Part shown: one piece after another, positions 15,870 through 24,000 of the stretch
Layout: the number at the start of each line of letters is the position of its first letter
Numbering within the stretch: position 1 is the stretch's first letter
Assembly: GCA_947466075.1 (NCBI GenBank)
Contig: CANIBP010000002.1
Location: 1-64,000 of the forward strand
DNA from: Verrucomicrobiaceae bacterium
GTDB lineage: Bacteria > Verrucomicrobiota > Verrucomicrobiia > Verrucomicrobiales > Verrucomicrobiaceae
Direction: 5' to 3'
Length of the DNA: 64,000 bases
Notes under the pieces: model-generated
Databases searched by the model: none
Seen by the model: the letters and a program-made list of their open reading frames with translations, nothing else
Told to the model about the DNA's origin: nothing
Translations under genes and position numbers: made by a program

Positions 15870-17441
15870 ATGGAAACGCCGCTCTCGCCCCTTGACTTCG
15901 CACGCCGTGCCCGCCGCCTCTACGCAGACCGCGAGGCCTTGGTCGATGGCAGCCGCCGCTTCTCCTACCGCGAATTCTTCGAGCGTTGTGACCGTTGGTC
16001 GTCCGCATTGCAAAAACTCGGCGTGAAGCTAGGCGAACGCGTCGCCACCATCGCACCGAACACACATTCGCATCTGGAGGCCTACTATGCCGTGCCGCAG
16101 ATCGGGGCTGTCATCGTGCCGATCAATTTCCGACTCACTGCAGACGATTTCGCCTACATCCTGAAGCACAGCGGTGCCCGCGTCGTTTGCGTGCATGCCG
16201 ATTACCTCGACGCCGTGGACAAAATCCGCGATCAAGTGCCCGGTGTGGAGCACTTCATTGCCTTCAGTGGCTCCAAGCCCGGCTGGATCGACTATGAGGC
16301 CACGCTGGCCGCCTCCGCGCCCGATTTCACACCCGCTGAGGTCGTCGAGACCGAGATGATCGCACTCAATTACACCAGCGGCACCACGGCGAATCCGAAA
16401 GGCGTCATGGTCACGCATCGCAACACCGCGTTCAACATCATGGGCCATCTCATGCACACGCACCTCACTAGCGCGGATCGCTATCTCTGGGTGCTGCCGA
16501 TGTTTCACGCCAACGGCTGGACCTTCGTCTGGACCATCACCGCCGTCGGTGGCCGGCACGTCTGTCTGCCGAAGGCCGACCCGAAGCTCATCTTTGAAGC
16601 AATCATCCGCGAAGGCATCACGTTGCTCTGCGCCGCACCCACGGTGCTCATTGGCCTCGCCAACGCACCCGAGGAACTCCGCCAACAAGCGCCGCGTGGT
16701 GTGCGCGTCATCACCGCCGGCGCGCCACCCGCTGCGGCCACCATTGAGCGCATGGAAGGCGAACTCGGCTGGGTGATCATCCACGTCTATGGCCTCACCG
16801 AGGTCTCGCCCATCGTCACCATCAGCGAATCACGCCCCGAGCACGCGGAACTCGATCCAACCGTCCGCGCCGTGATCAAAGCACGCCAAGGCGTCGAATA
16901 CCTCGCCAATGCCGAAGTCCGCGTCGTCGATGACGAAGACAATGAAGTCGCCCAAGACGGCACCGCGATGGGCGAGATCATCATTCGCGGCAATGCGGTG
17001 ATGAAAGGCTACTACAACGACCCTGAAGCCACCGCCAAGGCCATCCGCAATGGCTGGTTCCGCAGCGGTGATGCCGCCGTCGTCCACCCCGACGGCTACA
17101 TCGAAATCCGCGACCGCTGGAAGGACATCATCATCAGCGGCGGCGAAAACATCTCCTCCGTCGAAGTCGAAGGCGTGCTGCTGCGTCATCCCGCCATCCA
17201 AGAATCCGCCGTCGTCGGTCTCCCACACGAAAAATGGGGCGAAACTCCGCAAGCCTTCATCGTCCTCAAACCCGGTGGCGAAACCACGCCCGAGGCTCTG
17301 CGTCTGTTCTGCCGCGAACACCTCGCTCACTTCAAAGTGCCGCATGGTTTTGAATTCATCACCGAACTACCCAAGACAGCGACAGGCAAGATTCAGAAAT
17401 ACGTTCTTCGCGGCGGCCGGGCCAATATCACGAGACAGTGA
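15870..17441 (+). CDS. acyl-CoA synthetase (AMP-binding, long/medium-chain fatty acid type)
   Basis: The enzyme activates a carboxylic acid with ATP and then CoA. The 523 residues carry the adenylate-forming motifs: P-loop-like YTSGTTANPKG (168-178), YGLTEVSP, GWFRSGDAAVVHPDGYIEI, the hinge RWKDIIISGGENIS, and the C-terminal catalytic lysine in KTATGKIQKY. Among subfamilies it most resembles FadD3/AcsA-like enzymes acting on medium or long chains, but the substrate cannot be read from sequence. It converges with the ThuA-like gene with no gap. Confidence 0.9.
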   Translation: METPLSPLDFARRARRLYADREALVDGSRRFSYREFFERCDRWSSALQKLGVKLGERVATIAPNTHSHLEAYYAVPQIGAVIVPINFRLTADDFAYILKHSGARVVCVHADYLDAVDKIRDQVPGVEHFIAFSGSKPGWIDYEATLAASAPDFTPAEVVETEMIALNYTSGTTANPKGVMVTHRNTAFNIMGHLMHTHLTSADRYLWVLPMFHANGWTFVWTITAVGGRHVCLPKADPKLIFEAIIREGITLLCAAPTVLIGLANAPEELRQQAPRGVRVITAGAPPAAATIERMEGELGWVIIHVYGLTEVSPIVTISESRPEHAELDPTVRAVIKARQGVEYLANAEVRVVDDEDNEVAQDGTAMGEIIIRGNAVMKGYYNDPEATAKAIRNGWFRSGDAAVVHPDGYIEIRDRWKDIIISGGENISSVEVEGVLLRHPAIQESAVVGLPHEKWGETPQAFIVLKPGGETTPEALRLFCREHLAHFKVPHGFEFITELPKTATGKIQKYVLRGGRANITRQ

Positions 17442-18194
17442 TCAATGCACCGTGCCACCGCGCACAGCGATCTTCTCCCGTGCCTGCTCCACCGGCATAT
17501 GACGCGGCGTGTTCGCCGGTGAACCCTGCGGTCGTGCCCAGCGGATGCCATTTGCGATCACACGCTGCACCTCGGGATGGTGATAGATCGGATACACCTC
17601 ATGCCCAGGACTGAAGTAAAAGATACGACCGCTTCCACGTGTCCAAGTCGCGCCGCTGCGGAATACCTCCCCGCCTTGGAACCACGAAACAAAGATCAGC
17701 TCGTCCGGCGTCGGAATGCCAAACGGCTCGCCATACATCTCCGATTGCTCGATTTCGATGCAGTCACCGATGCCCGCCGCGATGGGATGCCCCGGATTCA
17801 CCACCCACACTCGCTCCCGCTCGCCCGCCTCACGCCAGCACAGCGCGCAGCTCGTGCCCATGAGCCGCTTGAAGACCTTCGAGAAATGACCGGAGTGCAA
17901 AACGATCAGCCCCATGCCCGCCAGCACCTGCTGCTGCACTCGCGTCACTGTTTCATCCGTCACAGCGTCATGCGCCCGATGCCCCCACCACAGTAACACG
18001 TCCGTTTCATCGAGAACGGCCTGCGGCAGTCCTTGCTCAACTTCATCAAGCGTCGCTGTGCGGATGATGAGGTCTGCATGCACGCCCAAAGCCTCCGCTA
18101 AAGCTCCATGAATGCCCTTCGGGTAAATTTCGGCCACGACAGGGTTTTGACGCTCGTGAACGAATTCGTTCCAAATGGTGACGCGGATGGACAT
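17442..18194 (-). CDS. ThuA-like domain protein
   Basis: The 250-residue protein has a ThuA/class I glutamine-amidotransferase-like fold: [14 protein letters not shown], then [30 protein letters not shown], and a C-terminal [32 protein letters not shown]. ThuA proteins take part in trehalose or other sugar utilisation and are abundant in planctomycetes and verrucomicrobia, though the reaction is undefined. No signal peptide is seen. The start lies 4 bp downstream of the fumarase stop, so the two are probably co-transcribed. Confidence 0.85.
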   Translation of the reverse strand: MSIRVTIWNEFVHERQNPVVAEIYPKGIHGALAEALGVHADLIIRTATLDEVEQGLPQAVLDETDVLLWWGHRAHDAVTDETVTRVQQQVLAGMGLIVLHSGHFSKVFKRLMGTSCALCWREAGERERVWVVNPGHPIAAGIGDCIEIEQSEMYGEPFGIPTPDELIFVSWFQGGEVFRSGATWTRGSGRIFYFSPGHEVYPIYHHPEVQRVIANGIRWARPQGSPANTPRHMPVEQAREKIAVRGGTVH

Positions 18195-18198
18195 GGCT

Positions 18199-19839
18199 TT
18201 AGTGTTTCACCGAGCACCCCGGACCTACCGTCTGGAAGAAGTCGTTCCCCTTGTCGTCGATCAAAATGAACGCCGGGAAGTCCTCGACTTCGATCTTCCA
18301 GATGGCTTCCATGCCGAGTTCGGCAAACTCGACGACTTCGACTTTTTTGATGTTTTCCTTGGCGAGGATAGCGGCGGGGCCGCCGATGCTGCCGAGGTAG
18401 AAACCGCCGTGCTTTTTGCAGGCGCCGGTGACCTGCTGGCCGCGATTGCCCTTGGCGATCATGACCATGCTGCCGCCGTGGCTTTGGAAGAGATCGACGT
18501 AGCTGTCCATGCGACCGGCCGTGGTGGGGCCAAAACTACCGCTGGGCATGCCGGCGGGCGTTTTGGCGGGACCGGCGTAATAGACGGGGTGGTTTTTGAA
18601 GTAATCGGGCAGCGGCTTGCCGGCATCGAGCATCTCCTTCAGCTTCGCGTGCGCGATGTCGCGGGCGACGATGATGGGGCCGTTGATGAGGAGGCGCGTG
18701 GTGGTGGGATACTTGCTGAGCTCGGCGCGGATCTCGGCCATGGGGCGGTTCATGTCGATGCGCACGGCGTTGGTGTCTTTGCGGTGGCGCAGCTCCTCGG
18801 GGATGTATTGCAATGGGTTCGTTTCGAGCTTCTCGATGAAGACGCCGTCACGCGTGATCTTGCCTTTGGCCTGACGATCCGCTGAGCAGGAAACGCCGAT
18901 GCCGATGGGCAATGACGCACCGTGACGCGGCAGGCGGATGACGCGCACATCGAGCGCGAAGTATTTCCCGCCAAACTGCGCGCCGATGCCGCAGGTGCGG
19001 GCTTCTTCGAGCATCTGCGCTTCGAGTTCGATATCGCGGAAGGCGCGGCCGTGTTCGTTGCCGGTGGTGGGCAGGTTGTCGTAATACTTCGTGGAGGCGA
19101 GTTTGACGTGTTTCATCGTCGATTCAGCCGAGGTGCCGCCGATGACGAAGGTCAGGTGGTAAGGCGGACACGCGGCGGTGCCGAGCGACACCATTTTCTC
19201 GCTCAAGAACTTCACGATGCCCTTCGGATTGAGCACGGCGCGGGTCTCTTGATACAAGTAAGCCTTGTTGGCCGAACCGCCGCCTTTGGCGATGAAGAGG
19301 AACTTGTACGCATCGCCATCCGTCGCGTAAATGTCGAGCTGCGCGGGCAGATTCGTGCCGGTGTTCTTCTCCGTGAACATATCGAGTGCGGCGTTTTGCG
19401 AGTAGCGCAGGTTGTTCTCCGTGTAGGCGAGATAGACGCCCTTCGAGAGCGCGGCCTCATCACCGCCACCGGTCCAGACCTGCTGGCCTTTTTTGCCCAT
19501 GATGATCGACGTTCCCGTGTCCTGGCAGAAGGGCAGCAGGCCCGCAGAAGCCACGTCGGCGTTCTTGAGCATCGTCAGTGCCACCATGCGGTCGTTCTCG
19601 CTCGCCTCGGGGTCATCAAGGATGGCGGCGACCTGCTTGAGGTGCTTCGGGCGGAGGAAGAAGTTGATGTCGTGGAAGGCCTGGTTTGCCAGCAGCGTGA
19701 GCGCTTCGGGATTCACGACGAGCACTTCTTTCTCACCAAATTTCTGCACGCTGACGTGTTCTTTCGTCAGCAGGCGGTATTCGGTGTCGTCGGTGCCGAG
19801 TTCGAGGAGTTCTTGGTAATGAAAGGCGGGGGTTGGCAT
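18199..19839 (-). CDS. fumA: class I fumarate hydratase (4Fe-4S, two-domain)
   Basis: It interconverts fumarate and malate in the TCA cycle. The 546 residues cover both the alpha and beta class I domains in one chain, as in E. coli FumA/FumB. Cysteines C105 (LPFCQDTGT), C224 (AACPPYHL) and C318 (GVSCSADRQ) are placed as the three ligands of the oxygen-sensitive 4Fe-4S cluster. [11 protein letters not shown] and [15 protein letters not shown] are further family motifs. It heads a short operon with the ThuA-like gene. Confidence 0.93.
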   Translation of the reverse strand: MPTPAFHYQELLELGTDDTEYRLLTKEHVSVQKFGEKEVLVVNPEALTLLANQAFHDINFFLRPKHLKQVAAILDDPEASENDRMVALTMLKNADVASAGLLPFCQDTGTSIIMGKKGQQVWTGGGDEAALSKGVYLAYTENNLRYSQNAALDMFTEKNTGTNLPAQLDIYATDGDAYKFLFIAKGGGSANKAYLYQETRAVLNPKGIVKFLSEKMVSLGTAACPPYHLTFVIGGTSAESTMKHVKLASTKYYDNLPTTGNEHGRAFRDIELEAQMLEEARTCGIGAQFGGKYFALDVRVIRLPRHGASLPIGIGVSCSADRQAKGKITRDGVFIEKLETNPLQYIPEELRHRKDTNAVRIDMNRPMAEIRAELSKYPTTTRLLINGPIIVARDIAHAKLKEMLDAGKPLPDYFKNHPVYYAGPAKTPAGMPSGSFGPTTAGRMDSYVDLFQSHGGSMVMIAKGNRGQQVTGACKKHGGFYLGSIGGPAAILAKENIKKVEVVEFAELGMEAIWKIEVEDFPAFILIDDKGNDFFQTVGPGCSVKH

Positions 19840-19935
19840 GGCAAATGGAGTTTGAAAGGGATACGACGGCGGGCAACGAGGGAAAGGCGCATTTTGTGCG
19901 TTGCGTCAATGGAGCGCGGGGGATAAACTCCCGCC

Positions 19936-20163
19936 ATGATTATGGAAACGTTGCCCGCCGTCCGGCAGCTCAGTTCCCGCGACAAGCGGCAACTGGCCGA
20001 GGAGCTTTGGAACTCCGCCGATGCCGAGGATGGCGAGGTCACCGTGGATGCCGCCGTTCTAGAACTGCTGGAGCAACGACTCGCCGCTCACGCCGCGAAT
20101 CCACAGGCGGTTTCGACCTGGGAAGAAGTGAAATCCCGAGTCTTCGCAGGCCGTGGCGCGTGA
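19936..20163 (+). CDS. antitoxin, addiction-module family (TIGR02574-like)
   Basis: This 75-residue acidic helical protein has the pattern LSSRDKRQLAEELWNSADAE and a Trp in STWEEVKSRVF, typical of the putative addiction-module antitoxins that precede RelE/ParE toxins. It overlaps the toxin gene by 11 bp. As is usual, it presumably binds the toxin and represses the shared promoter, located in the 96 bp between it and the divergent fumarase gene. Confidence 0.85.
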   Translation: MIMETLPAVRQLSSRDKRQLAEELWNSADAEDGEVTVDAAVLELLEQRLAAHAANPQAVSTWEEVKSRVFAGRGA

Positions 20164-20464
20164 GATCATCTGGACGGCTGGAGCCGAGTCGGATTTGCTC
20201 CAGCTTTACGAACAGGTGGGTGATCACGCTGTCGCCATCAAGACATTGCGGCATCCGTTGGATCGTGCTCTCAGCCTGCTGGCTGAGAATCCTGGCCTGG
20301 GACCGAAGGTGCGGGGCGCAAAGAGTGTGCGCAGACTGCTCACCGGTGCGAAGATGCGGTTCGGCGTGTTCTACGTTGAGGAAGCACGCGGCATTCTCCT
20401 GCATGCCCTGCTCGATATGCGGCAGGATCCCAAGCTGATCCGTTGTCGGCTAGGCGACTTGTAA
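20153..20464 (+). CDS. RelE/ParE-family toxin
   Basis: This 103-residue protein starts with GTG inside the antitoxin gene (11-bp overlap). MAREIIWTAGAESDLLQLYEQVG is the usual N-terminal strand-helix of ParE/RelE toxins. VRRLLTGAKMRFGVFYVEEARGILLHALLDMRQDP matches the core strands. Whether it poisons gyrase (ParE-like) or cleaves mRNA (RelE-like) cannot be decided here. The 3' end overlaps the convergent moaE by 15 bp. Confidence 0.85.
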   Translation: MAREIIWTAGAESDLLQLYEQVGDHAVAIKTLRHPLDRALSLLAENPGLGPKVRGAKSVRRLLTGAKMRFGVFYVEEARGILLHALLDMRQDPKLIRCRLGDL

Positions 20465-20848
20465 TTCTTTCACAAACACCGCCCGCTTCCAGATCGGCAC
20501 GCAGGTTTTGATCTCCTTCAAATACCAGCGGCAGAGGTCGAAGGATTCCGCGCTGTGCTTCGTGCGCACTTTGATGATGATGCTCGGCTGCTCGGCGGCG
20601 ACGAAGCCGAGACGATGCTGGATGAAGACGCGATGCGGTCCGTGCTCGTGTTCGCCACGCTCGACGAGTTCGCGCAGCATCTTCTCCGCCATCGGCAGGT
20701 AGGCACTGTAATCGATGCCGGAGATCGGTTTGCCGTCCTCCTCGCCACGCACGACGCCGAGAAACTGCGCCTCCGCACCTTCGCCGGTCTTGAAGACTGT
20801 CGTGGCGGGTTGGATGGGCTCTTCGTTGAGGATGAAAACAGGTGGCAT
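20450..20848 (-). CDS. moaE: molybdopterin synthase catalytic subunit MoaE
   Basis: MoaE joins with thiocarboxylated MoaD to insert the dithiolene sulfurs into precursor Z. The 132 residues keep AEAQFLGVVRGEEDGK, YSAYLPMAEKMLREL, IQHRLGFVAAEQPSIIIKV and the C-terminal KEIKTCVPIWKRAVF. Lys114 and Lys121 are seven residues apart, as are the active-site lysines of the E. coli enzyme. The gene stands alone with no moaA, moaC, moaD or molybdoenzyme nearby. Confidence 0.9.
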   Translation of the reverse strand: MPPVFILNEEPIQPATTVFKTGEGAEAQFLGVVRGEEDGKPISGIDYSAYLPMAEKMLRELVERGEHEHGPHRVFIQHRLGFVAAEQPSIIIKVRTKHSAESFDLCRWYLKEIKTCVPIWKRAVFVKELQVA

Positions 20849-20859
20849 GGGTTCAGGCT

Positions 20860-20930
20860 ACCACAGAGGGCACAGAGAATCACAGAGACATGCATTTCGG
20901 AACTCTGTGTTCCTCTGTGAACTCTGTGGT
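20860..20930. repeat. CACAGAG palindromic repeat element
   Basis: Three CACAGAG units on the left face three CTCTGTG units on the right around a short centre (ATGCATTTCGG), so the whole 71-bp element can fold into a long hairpin. It sits between moaE and the large cytochrome gene. Similar CACAGAG arrays are scattered in intergenic DNA of many bacteria of this group. Confidence 0.75.
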
Positions 20931-21026
20931 GAAAAAAGCCAACGCCAACTTCACCCCAATTGACCGATGGCGCATAAAAGTTGTCTGTCAGCGCCGCTTT
21001 CTGATAGCGTTGGTTTTCTCCCAACC

Positions 21027-24000
21027 ATGAAAAGCATCCTTTTCGCACTCCTCGCGGCGTCCTGCCTGCATGCCGCCACGCAGATCACCTGGAAGCGCCA
21101 GCAGCTCCACGGCGACTTTTACTCCGAGGGCGCCGCCATCGGCGACATCAATGGCGATGGCAAACCGGACGTCGTCGCCGGTCCGTTTTGGTGGGAAGGC
21201 CCGGCGTTTGAGAAGAAGCACGCCTACTACGAGCCGAAGATCTTCAGCATCAATGGCTACTCGGACAACTTCTTCGCCTACGTCCACGATTTCGACGCCG
21301 ACAAAAAGAACGACATCCTCATCCTCGGCTTCCCCGGCAAGGAAGCGCGGCTGTATCTGAATCCTGGCACGCACGACGACAAACCGTGGCCCATGCACCT
21401 CGTCGCCGACGTGGTGGACAATGAATCACCCGTCTTCACCGACATCACCGGCGACGGCAAACCGGAGATCGTGTGCAGCACTGATGGGAAATTCGGCTGG
21501 TTCGCGCCGAACTGGGCCAAACCGACCGAGAGGTGGCCCTTTGTCGCCGCCACGGATGACCTGAAGGTCGCGAAGTTCACCCACGGCCTTGGCGTCGGTG
21601 ACGTGAATGGCGATGGGAAGCTCGATCTGCTTGAAGCCCGGCGCTGGTGGGAAAGCCCAACCAAGAACGAGGAACGAGGAACCAAGAACTTCACGCAGCA
21701 CAACTTCGCCGCTGGTGTCGGTGGTGGCGCGCAGATGTTCGCGTATGATTTCGATGGGAACGGCACGAACGATGTCTTCACCAGCCTCGCTGCGCATCGC
21801 TATGGAGTGGCGGTGTATTTGCAAAACAAAGTAGCGCAAGCCTCTGGCTTGCCGAATGCAACCGAGACGGTCGCACCACACTGGCAGCGCGTCATGCTCG
21901 CCAGCGAGCAGCCGCAGGACAATGACTACGGCATCGTCTTCTCCCAGCCGCATGCGGCCTTCCTCGCGGATATCGACGGCGATGGCATCAAGGACATCGT
22001 CACCGGCAAGCGCTACTGGGCGCACAACGGCCACGATCCCGACGAGCGCGGCCACCGCGTCATCTATTGGTATCAAACGAAGCGCGATGGGAAGGGTGGC
22101 GTCGATTTCGTCCCGCACCTCGTCGATGCCGAAAGCGGGGTCGGCGTCGATGTGCAGGTCGGTGATGTGAATGGCGACACGCTGCCCGACATCGTCGTCG
22201 GCAACAAAGCGGGCGTTTACATCCTGACGCAGGAGCGGAAGGACACCACCGCCGACCTCACGCCGAAGAAGCTCTACGGTCCCGCTTTGAAGCCGCAGGC
22301 CGAATACGCCAAAGGCCAGTCGCCTGCGGATGCGTTGAAGTCCATGCAGCTCCCCGGCGGCTTCAAAGCCGAACTCATCGCGGCGGAGCCGGATCTTGTG
22401 CAGCCCATCGCCTTCACCTTCGACGAACGCGGACGCATCTGGGTGGTGGAAGGCAACAGCTACCCGAAACCACGCGAAGTCGGTGCCGGCCAGGACCGCA
22501 TCAAAATTCTCGAAGACAAAGACGGCGACGGCACCTTTGAGACGAAGAAAATCTTCTGCGAAGGACTCAACCTCGTCAGCGGCATCGAGCTCGGCTTCGG
22601 TGGCGTGTGGGTCGGTGCCGCGCCGTATTTGATGTTCATTCCTGACAAAGATCATGATGACAAACCAGACAGCGCCGACGTGCCGAATCCGGTGCCCGGT
22701 TTGAACTTCAAAGCGCAGATGCTCCTCGACGGCTGGGGCAGTCAGGACACTCACGAAACGCTCAACAGCTTCATCTGGGGCCCTGACGGCTGGCTGTATG
22801 GCTGCCACGGCGTCTTCACGCACAGCAAGGTCGGCAAACCGGGCACGCCGGACGATCAGCGCAAACCCATCAATGCTGGCATCTGGCGTTACCATCCCGT
22901 GCGGCATGAGTTTGAAATTTTCGCCGAGGGCACCAGCAACCCGTGGGGGCTCGATTACGACCAGCATGGCGAGTTCTTCGTCACCGCCTGCGTCATCCCG
23001 CATCTCTACCACATCGTTCCCGGTGGACGTTATCAGCGGCAGGCCGGGCAGCACTTCAACGCGCACACCTACGACGACATCAAGACCATCGCCGACCACG
23101 CGCACTACGCCGGCAGCCTGCGGCCCGACATCAACTTCGACAAGACCACCGGCGCAGGTCTCGCCAACAACGACACCAACGCCCTCGGCGGCGGTCACGC
23201 GCACTGCGGCCTCGCCATTTATCAGAGCAGCCTCTTCCCGCCGACGTATCGCAATCAACTCCTCTTCGGCAACCTCCACGGCCACCGCCTCGTCGCGAAC
23301 TACACCGACCCGCACGCCAGCACCTACATCGGCAAACACGGCAGCGATTTCATGCGATCGAACGACATGCACTTCATTCCCGTCACGCAAAAGGTCGGCC
23401 CGGACGGCGCTTTGTATGTCAGCGACTGGAGCGACCAGCAAATCTGCCACCGCGGCAGCAACGCCGTCGAAAACTGGGACCGCAGCAACGGGCGCATCTA
23501 CCGTATCAGCTACGACGGCTGGAAGCCGTGGAAGGGTGATCTCAGCGCTCAAGGTGACAGCGAACTCACGGAACTGGCCCTCCAAACCAAGAATGAATGG
23601 GAGTCACGAATGGCGCGACGAGTGCTCGCGGAGCGCCTGCAATCCGATACGCCGAGTTCCACCGCCGTCGATGTCACAGCCACCACGCGTTTTGCAAAAA
23701 GCACCTCCACTTCCGAGCGCCTGCATGCCATGTGGCTCTTTCACACAGCGGCAAAACGTGATGACACTCGATCGCTTGGCGGAGCGTCTGAGCCACAAGA
23801 CGAAGTCGCCGCCTGGCAGGTACGATTGATCATCGAACGTGAACTCGGAATCGCGAAACCCAATTGGAGCGACACCGCAGGCTTTCTGACCAAACTCCTT
23901 CAAGCGAAAAATCCCTCTTCACCGATCGTCCGCCGCGAACTTACTTCTGCGCTTCAGCGCATCCCGCAGGATCAACGCAAAGACCTCGCCACCGCCCTCC

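Noticed and set aside
20842-21030. Small frame through the CACAGAG element
   Set aside because: Its translation follows the repeat only and has no independent coding features.
21426-23585. 719-residue open frame on the minus strand inside the giant cytochrome gene
   Set aside because: High GC and biased codon use leave long antisense frames. The translation is Val/Ala/Asp/Arg-rich with no motif, and the plus-strand gene explains the region.
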